Source: an uncultured Bacteroidota bacterium (lineage in GTDB: Bacteria > Bacteroidota > Bacteroidia > Bacteroidales > P3). Taken from it: 64,000 nt of DNA. This document shows positions 32,778 through 41,364 of the stretch, piece after piece. The notes under the pieces are model-generated. The model was not told where the DNA came from, made no database searches, and saw only the letters and a program-made list of their open reading frames with translations. The stretch covers positions 24,733 through 88,732 of the forward strand of contig CADALO010000011.1 of the NCBI GenBank assembly GCA_902788805.1, given 5' to 3'. Every line of letters begins with the position of its first letter. Positions within the stretch are counted from its first letter, which is position 1. The translations under genes were made by a program, and so were the position numbers.

Positions 32778-34892
32778 TTATTTGCGCAGCATTATTTCGT
32801 TGAGGGTTGTGACATCGATTTGAATGTTGTTTATGTCGGCATTCGGGTCGACCGGAACCAGAGTGGTCTTGATGAATTGATTGCGTTTGAGGTTGAAGAA
32901 GTTGCGTGTAAAGTGGCCGTTGATTTTCGGATTTGTTTCGAGGCATACGTCATATATGTCGGTCAAGGCCTGGAAGTACACATTCAGCTTGCCGTCCTCT
33001 ATTTTTGTGTAGTAGTGGAATCTGGGCTTGTCGTAGTGGCGGTCTTTGGGGTAGACGCTGTAGTAATGTTGCCATTTCGCGAGGTCGACGGTGTCGGCAT
33101 ATAGCTCTTGGGCACGATAGTGCAGAGCCTTCCAGTTGCCATAGTAGTCGATTGACGACCAGCTGGCTACGGGCCAGCAGTCATTTAATTGCCAATAAAG
33201 CGTCCCGGCGCAGCGCGGGTCGGAGAGGTGGCACAGGATGCCGTAGCCGGTGCCCCAGGCCTGCAGCAGTTGGCTGACGTAGGCGTAGTCCTTGAGGTTC
33301 AGCGTGTGGCTGTCGAAGCCGTAGTAGCGTTGCATTGCTTTGTCGATGATTTCGCGTCCACGCGGATGTTTCTGGTGGCTGCGCAGGGTGGGGGAGTCAA
33401 TGTTGAGTTGTTCGGCAGGTGTGAACTGGATTATGCTTGAGAGGAGCGGATAGCTTTGGAAACCGTATTCGCTCATAAATCGGCCGGTCTTTTCCTTGTA
33501 CATCTCGAAGGGTTCTTCGCCCCACCACACGCCCCAGTAGTGGCTGTCGCCGTGGGTGGTGCATTCCGGATGGCCCCAGCCGTAGAGCGGCGAGGTGGTG
33601 ATATAGGGGCGATGGAGCGGGTCGCAGTCGCGGACGGCTTGCGCGAGGATGCTTGTTGTGCTGGTGTTACTGGTAGTATTAGGGTAACCGAAGATGGTGT
33701 CCATCGCTTTCTCCAGTCGGGCGCGCTGCTCGGGTGTCCAGTTGAATTGGCCCTGCCAGCCCCAGTCTTCCCAGCCGTTTTTCACCTCGTTGTTGCCGCA
33801 CCATAGGACGACGCAGGGGTGCTTGGCGATGCGGGTGATGTTCTGACGGGCCTCCTTGTCGATGCTCTCGAGCATCTCAAAGTTGTCGGGATAGAGCATA
33901 GTGCTGAAGTTGAAGTCCTGCCACACCATAATGCCCAGCGAGTCGCAGAGTTCGTAGAAGTAGTCGTGTTCGTAGATGCCGCCGCCCCACACACGCAGCA
34001 TATTGAAGTTGGCCTCTTTAGCGGAGCAGAGCAGGGTGCGGTAGCGGGCTTTCTGTTCGTCGTTAAGCACAGGGAATGAGTGCACCGGTATCCAGTTGGC
34101 GCCCTTGATGAAGATAGGTTTGCCGTCGCGGTAGAAGGTGAAGGATTGCCCAATGGAGTCGGGTTCTTGGCGGAATGTGATGTTGCCTGTATCGTTTGGG
34201 CGTACACGGGAGCGGGGGCGTACACGGGGGTACGCCCCTACGGGACGGGTATTGGTTATGTAAACGGATTTCCAGATGCCGCAGGTGGGCATCTTGGGAC
34301 CCCAATCCCAACCTTGCTGGTAGGGCGCTATGCGCGTGAATGCGCGTCGGTCGGGCAGGGGGATGCCGTATTCGGACTCTTTGGCCGAGTCGCTTGGAAG
34401 AACTTCGCAAGCCTCTTCGTCCATTTGACTGTATTTATAAGGTGTTACTGGCCAAAATTCGATTATTATGCTGAGCACACTGTCATTCATATCCATTAGT
34501 CTCCGAGTGATAGGAAACTCGTATTGGCAGAACATATTGTCCGCTACTTCAAAGAGTTCGTGGTTGACAAGGATGATAGCTTGACCGGCCACCCCTTCGA
34601 ACACCAGCCAGATGGTATCGCCCTCCGGAAGCTGCTTTTTAGGAATAACGGTTTGATAGTACCAGATGCTGTCGCCCACCCATTGCACGCTGTCCTCGTT
34701 GGTGCCGTAGTATGGATCGGGAATGATGCCGTTGGCCATCAGGTCGGTGTGGATGGATCCCGGCACCGTAGCGGGATGCCACTGCCCGTTGTGTTCAAAC
34801 TGCCAGTCGGTGAGGTAGATGCGGTTGTTGTTTGATGTGGAGCAGGCCACAAACAGTAGCGACAAGGCAAGGATAAGAAGTGTCTTTTTCAT
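32778..34892 (-). CDS. Beta-mannosidase-like GH2 lipoprotein lacking the Ig-like domain
   Basis: A GH2 enzyme, 704 residues from the lipoprotein signal MKKTLLILALSLLFVACSTS; this start is preferred over a longer in-frame extension. A sugar-binding sandwich domain (about 25-215) ends GWDWGPKMPTCGIWKSVYIT. The catalytic barrel starts at about 250 (FYRDGKPIFIKGANWIP), with acid/base Glu in WCGNNEVKNGW and nucleophile Glu in FMSEYGFQS. In GH2 beta-mannosidases about 110-130 residues of Ig-like domain separate these parts. Here only about 36 do, and 17 of them (RPVGAYPRVRPRSRVRP) come from a palindromic DNA repeat. The frame is open, but folding and activity are uncertain. Confidence 0.85.
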   Translation of the reverse strand: MKKTLLILALSLLFVACSTSNNNRIYLTDWQFEHNGQWHPATVPGSIHTDLMANGIIPDPYYGTNEDSVQWVGDSIWYYQTVIPKKQLPEGDTIWLVFEGVAGQAIILVNHELFEVADNMFCQYEFPITRRLMDMNDSVLSIIIEFWPVTPYKYSQMDEEACEVLPSDSAKESEYGIPLPDRRAFTRIAPYQQGWDWGPKMPTCGIWKSVYITNTRPVGAYPRVRPRSRVRPNDTGNITFRQEPDSIGQSFTFYRDGKPIFIKGANWIPVHSFPVLNDEQKARYRTLLCSAKEANFNMLRVWGGGIYEHDYFYELCDSLGIMVWQDFNFSTMLYPDNFEMLESIDKEARQNITRIAKHPCVVLWCGNNEVKNGWEDWGWQGQFNWTPEQRARLEKAMDTIFGYPNTTSNTSTTSILAQAVRDCDPLHRPYITTSPLYGWGHPECTTHGDSHYWGVWWGEEPFEMYKEKTGRFMSEYGFQSYPLLSSIIQFTPAEQLNIDSPTLRSHQKHPRGREIIDKAMQRYYGFDSHTLNLKDYAYVSQLLQAWGTGYGILCHLSDPRCAGTLYWQLNDCWPVASWSSIDYYGNWKALHYRAQELYADTVDLAKWQHYYSVYPKDRHYDKPRFHYYTKIEDGKLNVYFQALTDIYDVCLETNPKINGHFTRNFFNLKRNQFIKTTLVPVDPNADINNIQIDVTTLNEIMLRK
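34198..34242. repeat. GTACGCCCC palindromic repeat inside the beta-mannosidase gene
   Basis: GGGCGTACACGGG (34198-34210) is followed by a 24-bp palindrome (34215-34238, GGGGCGTAC...GTACGCCCC). This matches the intergenic copy at 7214-7237 at about 22 of 24 positions in reverse orientation. It sits exactly where a domain appears to be missing. Confidence 0.75.
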
Positions 34893-34903
34893 AATGAAAG
34901 ATT

Positions 34904-35281
34904 TTATTTTGTTTTCAAGAAGGCGAATATGACAGCGAGGATGATGAATCCGAAGCTGACGAGGTGGTTCCAACGGATGGGCTCGCTCTTGAAGACGGTG
35001 GCCACGATGATGGTGAAGACGGTCAACGAGATGCACTCGGCCAGTATCTTGAGCTGCATCAGCGAGAAAGGACCTCCGTTGATTTGGCTACCTATGCGGT
35101 TGGCGGGGATCATAAAGCTGTATTCGAAGAATGCTACGCCCCACGAGGTGAGAATGATGAGTATCAGCGGCCAACTGGTGTTGATTTTCATCTCGGTGAG
35201 CTTGAGGTTGCCGTACCAGGCAAAGGTCATAAAGACGTTGCTGATGATGAGAAAGATGATGGTTAGTAATGCTTTGGGCAT
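34904..35281 (-). CDS. DUF486/DMT-like small membrane protein
   Basis: A 125-residue inner-membrane protein with four predicted helices (LLTIIFLIISNVFMTFAW; WPLILIILTSWGVAFFEY; LKILAECISLTVFTIIVA; LVSFGFIILAVIFAFL). The central FFEYSFMIPANRIG segment is characteristic of the DUF486 branch of the drug/metabolite transporter group. Function is not established. It lies between the beta-mannosidase and cinA genes on the same strand with short gaps, so co-transcription is likely. Confidence 0.85.
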   Translation of the reverse strand: MPKALLTIIFLIISNVFMTFAWYGNLKLTEMKINTSWPLILIILTSWGVAFFEYSFMIPANRIGSQINGGPFSLMQLKILAECISLTVFTIIVATVFKSEPIRWNHLVSFGFIILAVIFAFLKTK

Positions 35282-35296
35282 AATTGTTCTTGTTGT

Positions 35297-36538
35297 TTAT
35301 TTGCGATTCAGGATGTTGATGAGCATAGCAAAGGCTTCGTTGCAGGTGCGGTCGATGGTTCTCAGTCGGTCGTCGCCGAACTTCTTGAGGCGAGTTTCAG
35401 TACCTTTGGGTCCTGCAACGGCAATCCATACGGTTCCTACGGGCTTGTCGGGCGTTCCGCCGTTAGGTCCGGCGATGCCGCTGGTTGCTATTGCGTAGTC
35501 GGCTCCGAGGCGTAGACGTGCGCCCTCGGCCATTTGACGGACGGTTTCTTCGCTGACGGCACCGTATTGTTCGAGGACGTTGTGCTGTACGCCTAAAGCG
35601 CACTCTTTCACTTCGTTGCTATATGCCACTATGCCGCCGCGGAAGTAGGCGGAAGCACCGCTAAGGGCTGTGATGCGAGATGCAATTGCGCCGCCTGTGC
35701 AGCTCTCGGCCGTTGCAAGGGTGTGGCCGTTGGCGGTCATTGTGTGGTGCACCAGTTCAGGCAGCGTTTCGCAGTCTTCGCCCGCAATGTATTTTCCGGC
35801 GATGGGGTAGAGGCTGTTTACAGCGTCGGCAATCTGCTTCTGCAGCAGGTCGCGGTCTTCTCCTCGTGCAGTGAGGCGCAGTTTGACCATTCCTGCTTGC
35901 GGCAGGTAGGCGAGACGGATTGTTTTCGGAAGTGCCAGTTCCCACGACTCAATAAGGTCGCTGAGAAATGACTCGCCGATACCCTGTACCAGCAGGTTCT
36001 TGTTGATTATGTGGCTAGTATGGAAGTGCTTTTGCAAACGTGGCACTATCTCGGTGCGCATCAGGTTTTCCATCTCGAACGGCACACCGGGCATAGAAAC
36101 CACAACTTTGCCGTTCTGCTCAAACCACATACAGGGAGCGGTTCCTAATACGTTGTTTACCATTGTGCAGCATTCCGGCACCCAGGCTTGTTGGCGGTTG
36201 ATGGGGGTTAGTTCATAGCCACGTGCTTCGAAAATGCGTTTTACGTTGTTCAGAGCCTCTTCGTTTTCAACCAGATGGCTGTCGAAGAACTCGCAGAGCA
36301 CTTTCTTTGTAATATCGTCTTTGGTCGGTCCCAGGCCTCCGGTGATGAGTACGGCGTCAGTTTTCGCCAGACAACGTGAAAGAGAGGACAGTATGGCATC
36401 GCGGTCGTCGGCAATTACTGCTGTTTCTTTTACGTCCATTCCTGCGGCGACAAGCATTTTTGACATCGTTGAAGCGTTGGTGTTCACTACCTGGCCTATC
36501 AGTAGTTCGTCGCCTATGTTGATTATGCTAACATTCAT
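35297..36538 (-). CDS. cinA: CinA-like protein (nicotinamide-nucleotide amidase family)
   Basis: A two-domain protein of 413 residues. The N-terminal MoCF/COG1058 domain has INIGDELLIGQVVNTNA and TGGLGPTKDDITKK. The C-terminal CinA amidase domain has TLATAESCTGGAIASRIT and ATSGIAGPNGGTPDKPVGT. The C-terminal domain deamidates nicotinamide mononucleotide in pyridine-nucleotide salvage. The start MNVSIINIGDE is preferred over an in-frame Met six codons upstream because the family begins directly at this strand. It is divergent from nadC, also a NAD pathway gene. Confidence 0.93.
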   Translation of the reverse strand: MNVSIINIGDELLIGQVVNTNASTMSKMLVAAGMDVKETAVIADDRDAILSSLSRCLAKTDAVLITGGLGPTKDDITKKVLCEFFDSHLVENEEALNNVKRIFEARGYELTPINRQQAWVPECCTMVNNVLGTAPCMWFEQNGKVVVSMPGVPFEMENLMRTEIVPRLQKHFHTSHIINKNLLVQGIGESFLSDLIESWELALPKTIRLAYLPQAGMVKLRLTARGEDRDLLQKQIADAVNSLYPIAGKYIAGEDCETLPELVHHTMTANGHTLATAESCTGGAIASRITALSGASAYFRGGIVAYSNEVKECALGVQHNVLEQYGAVSEETVRQMAEGARLRLGADYAIATSGIAGPNGGTPDKPVGTVWIAVAGPKGTETRLKKFGDDRLRTIDRTCNEAFAMLINILNRK

Positions 36539-36582
36539 ATTATGTGTGTTTTGCAAAGGTTATAGCTGTGTTAAACGATGTG

Positions 36583-36590
36583 CAAAAGTA
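36583..36590 (-). promoter_or_regulatory. -7 box for cinA
   Basis: TACTTTTG on the minus strand, about 45 bp before the cinA start. No TTG is found at the expected distance. Confidence 0.4.
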
Positions 36591-36619
36591 CAAAAGAAAG
36601 AGCGAATAGTAAAATTTTT

Positions 36620-36651
36620 TTGCGCCGTTACGTTTTTTCTTCGTATTTTTG
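36620..36651 (+). promoter_or_regulatory. nadC promoter
   Basis: TTG at 36620-36622, a 21-bp spacer and TATTTTTG at 36644-36651, 54 bp before the start codon. Confidence 0.65.
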
Positions 36652-36705
36652 CAAATTATTTGTGGACTTTGATTTGAGTATTATCACATCATAAAAACAA
36701 CAATT

Positions 36706-37551
36706 ATGACCGACATTGCGAATTTAGACGAGCTGATACGAATGGCTCTGCGCGAGGATATTGGCGACGGCGACCACTCGACGTTGGCCTGCATTCCTTC
36801 AACGGCAGTAGGCACTGCCAAGATGGTTGCCAAACAAGATGGTGTACTCTGTGGTGCCATAGTGGGCGAACGCGTGTTCCACCATGTGGATCCGACGTTG
36901 AAAGTCTCGTTGCTCAAGAACGACGGCGACGCTGTGAAGAAAGGCGACATTGTGATGTTGGTCGAAGGTCACTCAGGAAGCATTCTTACGGCCGAGCGCA
37001 CCGCGCTCAACTTTATGCAGCGTCTCAGCGGCATTGCCACCGAGACGAAGCGTATGGTCGCTATGCTCGACGGCCTCAATACGCGCCTGCTCGATACCCG
37101 CAAGACGACGCCCAATATGCGGCTGCTGGAGAAATACGCAGTGGCTTGTGGCGGCGGCACCAACCATCGCATAGGCCTGTATGATATGATAATGCTGAAA
37201 GACAATCATATCGACTTCGCCGGCGGCATCGAGGCCGCTATCGACCGCACTCGCCAGTATCTGAAAGAGAAGGGTAAAAACCTCAAGATTGAAATCGAGG
37301 TGCGCAATCTCGACGAGCTTGAGCGTGTGCTGGCTCACGGCGGCGTTGACCGCATAATGCTCGACAACTTTGATATTCCTACGCTTCGTGAAGCTGTGCG
37401 CCGCATCGACGGCCGTTTCGAAACCGAGGCCAGTGGCGGTATCACTGACCAGACGCTGCGCCCCTATGCCGAAACGGGAGTGGACTTTATTTCCGTCGGT
37501 GCGCTGACGCATCATATCAAGAGCCTCGATCTTAGTTTAGTGAAAAAATAG
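36706..37551 (+). CDS. nadC: Nicotinate-nucleotide pyrophosphorylase (carboxylating)
   Basis: Quinolinate phosphoribosyltransferase of de novo NAD synthesis: quinolinate plus PRPP gives nicotinate mononucleotide, CO2 and PPi. The 281 residues carry LREDIGDGDHST at the N-terminus, LNFMQRLSGIAT, LLDTRKTTPNMRLLEKYAV, GGGTNHRIGLYDMIMLKDNH, the EVRNLDELE block and EASGGITDQTLRPYAETGVD. All substrate-binding Arg/Lys/His motifs look intact. It is divergent from cinA, which also works in pyridine nucleotide metabolism. Confidence 0.96.
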   Translation: MTDIANLDELIRMALREDIGDGDHSTLACIPSTAVGTAKMVAKQDGVLCGAIVGERVFHHVDPTLKVSLLKNDGDAVKKGDIVMLVEGHSGSILTAERTALNFMQRLSGIATETKRMVAMLDGLNTRLLDTRKTTPNMRLLEKYAVACGGGTNHRIGLYDMIMLKDNHIDFAGGIEAAIDRTRQYLKEKGKNLKIEIEVRNLDELERVLAHGGVDRIMLDNFDIPTLREAVRRIDGRFETEASGGITDQTLRPYAETGVDFISVGALTHHIKSLDLSLVKK

Positions 37552-37595
37552 CGGAGAACGGAGAACTGAGAACTGAGAACTGAGAACGGAAGCGG
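37552..37595. repeat. Short GAGAACTGA tandem repeat
   Basis: Four to five degenerate units of GAGAACTGA/GAGAACGGA directly after the nadC stop. A related purine-rich word family occurs at 6911-7195, and its pyrimidine complement at 41025-41057. Confidence 0.7.
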
Positions 37596-37597
37596 AG

Positions 37598-37712
37598 CCC
37601 CCCTTTCAACATATCAACATATCAACCCTTTAAACCTTTTAAACCTTTCAAACCTTTCAAACCTTTCAAACCTTTCAAACCCTTTAACCCTTCAAACCTT
37701 TCAAACTCTCCA
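37598..37712 (+). repeat. A/C/T-rich repeat leader (AAACCTTTC units) before yihY
   Basis: About 12 units of a 9-bp AAACCTTTC word and variants, free of G on the coding strand, end at the start codon of the yihY gene. The design resembles the folD leader at 7255-7415. Confidence 0.85.
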
Positions 37713-37715
37713 ACA

Positions 37716-38828
37716 ATGCATCTCTACGACAAACTGAAAGACAGCCGCTTGGGCGTGTGGACTTACCGCCGCTATGAAGACGCATTGCGCTTCTGGTCGC
37801 TGCGTGTCGTTCCGTTTGCCAACAAGCTGGTGCTCCCGGGTTGTGCCGGAGTGCCGTTAGTGCATATTCTCGGCCATTTCTCAAACCGCGACTTGTGGCA
37901 GAGTGCAAAGGCGCTGGCGTTCTCCTTCCTTATGGCGCTTCCGCCGCTGCTCATCTTCTTCTTCACCTTGATTCCCTATCTTCCCATCGAAGGCATTCAG
38001 AACGAGCTGCTTACCCAATTGTCGACAATTCTGCCTGGCGGAATCTACGACCGCATCGCTCCCACCATCAACGATGTTATGGGGCACAAACACAGCAGCT
38101 TGCTTTCAATCGGTTTCATAAGCTCCATTATCCTTGCCGCAAACGGCATTCACGGCCTCTTGCAGTCGTTCAACTCCGTCAGCCACAGCATCGAATGGCG
38201 CTCGTTGGTGCACCGCTATCTGCTGTGTCTGTTGCTGGTCATTATCCTCTACGTGCTTGTGGTGGCCATTCTCTCGCTGCTTATCGGCTACAAGTTCTTC
38301 ATCCAGTTTATGATAAGCCGCAATTTTATGGCCGAAACCAAGCTTAGCCTTTTCGCCTTCAGCCTTGGGCGCTGGTTGCTGCTGGTGTTCCTTACCCTGC
38401 TGACGCTCAGCCTTGTCTACTATCTTGCGCCGGTCAAGAAGCAGCGCATCAATTTCCTCTCTATCGGCTCGGTCATTTCCACGCTTATGATCTTCGGTCT
38501 TTCGTGGGCTTTCCAAGTGTATATCAATAACTTCAATAACTACAATATACTCTACGGCTCCATCGGTACGCTGCTTGTGCTGATGCTCTGGATCTACGCC
38601 AACTGCGTGGTCATCCTGGCCGGCTATGCCGTCAATATCGCCATTGCCGACAGCCGCGAGGTGGGATATACGCCCTCGCGCAGCCGCCGCAAGGAGAAGC
38701 TGCGCCGCCTCAAGGAACGTCCGCACTATAGCTTAAGCACTGAGAACTGCGACCGCCGTCAACCTCGCGGCACAAACGTCTATTATTCCCCGTCGGGCGT
38801 CGCCAAAATGAACAAAATCAAACAGTAA
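37716..38828 (+). CDS. YihY/BrkB family inner-membrane protein
   Basis: A 370-residue YihY/virulence factor BrkB family member with about six membrane helices between residues 65 and 315 (FSFLMALPPLLIFFFTL; SIGFISSIILAANGIHGLL; YLLCLLLVIILYVLVVAIL; WLLLVFLTLLTLSLVYYLAP; GTLLVLMLWIYANCVVILAGY). A basic cytoplasmic tail follows (RSRRKEKLRRLKERP). The GTLLVLMLWIY segment before the last helix is diagnostic. Annotation as RNase BN in some databases is an old error. Function is unknown. Confidence 0.9.
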   Translation: MHLYDKLKDSRLGVWTYRRYEDALRFWSLRVVPFANKLVLPGCAGVPLVHILGHFSNRDLWQSAKALAFSFLMALPPLLIFFFTLIPYLPIEGIQNELLTQLSTILPGGIYDRIAPTINDVMGHKHSSLLSIGFISSIILAANGIHGLLQSFNSVSHSIEWRSLVHRYLLCLLLVIILYVLVVAILSLLIGYKFFIQFMISRNFMAETKLSLFAFSLGRWLLLVFLTLLTLSLVYYLAPVKKQRINFLSIGSVISTLMIFGLSWAFQVYINNFNNYNILYGSIGTLLVLMLWIYANCVVILAGYAVNIAIADSREVGYTPSRSRRKEKLRRLKERPHYSLSTENCDRRQPRGTNVYYSPSGVAKMNKIKQ

Positions 38829-38866
38829 ACATATCTTCGACTTAAAAAACTTTACATCCTCAATAT

Positions 38867-40084
38867 ATGATTATCCAGAAATCACACGGTAAAACAATAC
38901 CCACAGAACGGCAACAACGCGAAGAGTTCAAGATGATAGCCAAAACAATGTTCGGCCTCGAGGAAATCCTCGCCGACGAGCTGCGCGAATGCGGAGCAAA
39001 GGACATCGAGCCCCTGACGCGCGCTGTCGCCTTCACCGGCGATATGCGTGTCCTCTATCGCGCCAACTACACCTGCCGCACGGCTCTGGCCATCCTCAAG
39101 CCTTTCGCCGAGTTCGAGGCCAACGACGACCAGGAACTCTACGACAACGTTAGCCGCATCAAGTGGGAGAAGATCATCGACGTCGACGGCACCTTTATGA
39201 TCGACTCCACCACCTCGGGCGACATCTTCACCCATTCCTACTACGCCGCCCTCAAAACCAAGGACGCCATCGTCGACCGCCTGCGCCGACTCTTCAACCA
39301 TCGTCCCAACATCGATACCGAAAACGCCGATTTCAAGATCAATCTCCATATTGCGGACAACCACGTGACGCTGCTTCTCAACTCGTCGGGCGAATCGCTC
39401 CACAAGCGCGGCTACCGTCAGGCCGTAGGCGTTGCGCCCATCAACGAGGTTCTGGCCGCCGGAATGATCAAGCTCTCCGGCTGGAAGTGCGACTGCAACT
39501 TCTACGACCCGATGTGCGGCAGCGGCACCCTGCTCATCGAAGCCGCTATGCTTGCCAACAACATCCCGGCTCAATACTACCGCCACGATAACTTCGCCTT
39601 CAAGCGCTGGCGCGACTTCAACATCGCCGAGTGGAAGAGCGTCAAGGAATCCGAAGACCGCAAAATCGGTGCCGGCGACTTCGAGTGCGAGATTTGGGGC
39701 AACGACATCGACATCGACGTCCTCCAGCAGGCCGAACGCAACCTACAGTACGCCAAGTTGCACAAAGACGTGATGCTCTATCACGGCTCGTTCGAGAACC
39801 AGGAACCGCCCGAGGGAAAGACCATCATTGTCACCAACCCGCCCTACGGCGAACGTATTAAGGTCGAAGACCTCAACGACCTCTACACCAAGCTGGGCGA
39901 CACCTTCAAGAAACTCTACGGCGAACGCTGCGAAGTGTGGCTCATCACCTCCGACTTCGAGGCTATGAAGCACATTGGCCTCCATCCGTCGCGCAAAATC
40001 CAGCTCTTCAACGGCTCGCTCGACTGCCGCCTGCTCAAATTCGAACTCTATTCCGGAAGCAAGAAGGATAAATTTGCTGATTGA
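38867..40084 (+). CDS. THUMP-domain 23S rRNA N2-guanine methyltransferase (RlmL-type)
   Basis: A 405-residue class I SAM methyltransferase with an N-terminal ferredoxin-like/THUMP RNA-binding region (about 22-165) and a methyltransferase domain with FYDPMCGSGTLLIEAAML and the catalytic TNPPYGER. It resembles the N-terminal (G2445 m2G) half of E. coli RlmL, without the C-terminal RlmK half. The first 22 residues (MIIQKSHGKTIPTERQQREE) look like an extension; the start could be the Met at 38933 (MIAKTMFGLEE), but FKMIAKT is often preceded by residues in relatives. The queG start overlaps its end. Confidence 0.9.
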   Translation: MIIQKSHGKTIPTERQQREEFKMIAKTMFGLEEILADELRECGAKDIEPLTRAVAFTGDMRVLYRANYTCRTALAILKPFAEFEANDDQELYDNVSRIKWEKIIDVDGTFMIDSTTSGDIFTHSYYAALKTKDAIVDRLRRLFNHRPNIDTENADFKINLHIADNHVTLLLNSSGESLHKRGYRQAVGVAPINEVLAAGMIKLSGWKCDCNFYDPMCGSGTLLIEAAMLANNIPAQYYRHDNFAFKRWRDFNIAEWKSVKESEDRKIGAGDFECEIWGNDIDIDVLQQAERNLQYAKLHKDVMLYHGSFENQEPPEGKTIIVTNPPYGERIKVEDLNDLYTKLGDTFKKLYGERCEVWLITSDFEAMKHIGLHPSRKIQLFNGSLDCRLLKFELYSGSKKDKFAD

Positions 40085-41015
40085 CAGTCAATATCTTAAG
40101 GCGTTAGCCGCCGCCATCGGGTTCTCCGATTGCGGCATCGCTCGGGCCGAATCCTTGACCGACGACGAATATCCGCTCGGCGAGTGGCTTGCCCTTGGCT
40201 ATCAGGCCGATATGCACTATATGGAACGCAACGCCCAGATGCGTCGCGATCCGCGTCTGCTCGTCGAAGGAGCACAGTCGGTTGTCTCATTGGTACTGCC
40301 CTACAAGCCCGACCGTCAGATTGAATCGTCGGCCAGAATAGCCCAGTACGCCTACGGCGAAGACTACCACGAGCGGATTAAGCGTATGATGTATCAGCTT
40401 ATCGCCCGGCTGAAGGAACGCTATCCCGACTTTGAAGCACGCCCCTTCGTCGACACCGCACCCATCAGCGACCGCCACTGGGCAGTGCGTGCCGGCCTCG
40501 GATGGATTGGCCGCAACACACTCTTCATCCACCCACATTTCGGCTCCTATTGTTTTCTTGGCGAAATCGTCACCACAGCGCAGGTGGACCGTTACGACGA
40601 ACCCTTCCGTAATGACCCCTGCGGCGACTGCCGCCTCTGCGTCGATGCCTGCCCCAACAAGGCCATTATAGATAGGCAGACAAAGGATTCTATTCAAAAT
40701 TCAAAATACAAATTTCAAAATTTATTGGATGCACGCCGTTGCACCTCCTACAACACCATCGAGAACCGCGCCGAAAGCCTGCCCGACGAACTCGACACGC
40801 GCGGATACGCCTTTGGATGCGACATCTGCCAGTCAGTGTGCCCCTACAACCGACAGGCACCCTCGGCCTATCATCTAGACGACGAACGCAAAGCCCAGCT
40901 CGAAGCCCTTTCCGACGCCGACGAAGCCGCCTTCCGCCGCTTTGCCAAACACAGCGCCCTCAGCCGCATCAAATACCCCCAGTGGCAGCGCAACATCAAC
41001 AAATCACGAAGATAA
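40074..41015 (+). CDS. queG: Epoxyqueuosine reductase QueG
   Basis: Cobalamin- and Fe-S-dependent last step of queuosine tRNA modification. About 313 residues starting at TTG 40074 (LLIDSQYLKALAAAIGF), because no ATG exists near the conserved start; CTG at 40077 is an alternative. Seen: DTAPISDRHWAVRAGLGWIG, the two ferredoxin motifs CGDCRLCVDACP and CDICQSVCPYN, and DARRCTSYNTIENR. Between the cluster motif and DARRC, an insertion of about 15 residues (TKDSIQNSKYKFQNL) is encoded by an A/T-rich direct repeat. The start overlaps the rRNA methyltransferase gene by 11 bp. Confidence 0.92.
   Translation: MLIDSQYLKALAAAIGFSDCGIARAESLTDDEYPLGEWLALGYQADMHYMERNAQMRRDPRLLVEGAQSVVSLVLPYKPDRQIESSARIAQYAYGEDYHERIKRMMYQLIARLKERYPDFEARPFVDTAPISDRHWAVRAGLGWIGRNTLFIHPHFGSYCFLGEIVTTAQVDRYDEPFRNDPCGDCRLCVDACPNKAIIDRQTKDSIQNSKYKFQNLLDARRCTSYNTIENRAESLPDELDTRGYAFGCDICQSVCPYNRQAPSAYHLDDERKAQLEALSDADEAAFRRFAKHSALSRIKYPQWQRNINKSRR
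40676..40728 (+). repeat. ATTCAAAATT repeat inside queG
   Basis: Short direct repeats (ATTCAAAATTCAAAATACAA) encode an in-frame insertion in QueG. Base composition (about 75-80% A+T) contrasts with the GC-rich gene around it. Confidence 0.65.
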
Positions 41016-41093
41016 CTCCTCGTTCTCCGCTTTCCGCTCTCCGCTCTCCGCTTCCCCCGTCTCAGCATCGTTTCAGACACGTATTTTTGTGCC

Positions 41094-41210
41094 ATCAACA
41101 CCGTTCGTTGTCCAGTTGTTGTCCAGTTGTTGTCCAGTTGTTGTCCAGTCATTGACTGGACAACAACTGGACAACGAGCGGACAACAAACGGACAACGAC
41201 CAGTGTTGGT
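41094..41210. repeat. Phased palindrome element D (TGTCC core, complete)
   Basis: Terminal boxes ATCAACACCG (41094) and CAGTGTTGGT (41201) flank TGTCC at 41109, 41120, 41131 and 41142 and GGACA at 41158, 41169, 41180 and 41191. Symmetry is about 41152 and total length 117 bp. The left linkers are uniform (AGTTGT three times). The right linkers (complement GTTTGT, GCTCGT, AGTTGT) differ and two of them match units of element C. Confidence 0.9.
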
Positions 41211-41302
41211 CTTGTAATGTACTGATTATGAGATGGTGTTTTTGCGGCCTTTTTTCGGTCGTTTCCGACCGCTGGCGGGGCGATGTGCCGGGTAGTTAAC
41301 AT

Positions 41303-41344
41303 AAAAACACAGCGGGGGCGTTTCTTCAAACGTCCCCGCTGTTG
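41303..41344 (-). terminator. Terminator of the small lipoprotein gene
   Basis: Minus strand: ACAGCGGGGACGTTT, loop GAAG, AAACGCCCCCGCTGT, then GTTTTTAT. Confidence 0.85.
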
Positions 41345-41364
41345 CTTTGTAATTGTGTTGTTTT

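Larger units (their letters stand above)
41016..41364. other. Spacer holding palindrome D and a terminator
   Basis: No gene. In order it contains a CTCCGCTTTC-type pyrimidine repeat (41025-41057), a plus-strand TATTTTTG (41082-41089) just before palindrome D, element D, and the terminator of the minus-strand lipoprotein gene. Confidence 0.6.

Noticed and set aside
34893..35036. N-terminal extension of the beta-mannosidase frame
   Set aside because: The 48 extra codons (HLVDRLHHHRGH) overlap the DUF486 gene and precede a perfect lipoprotein signal peptide, so the internal Met is the start.
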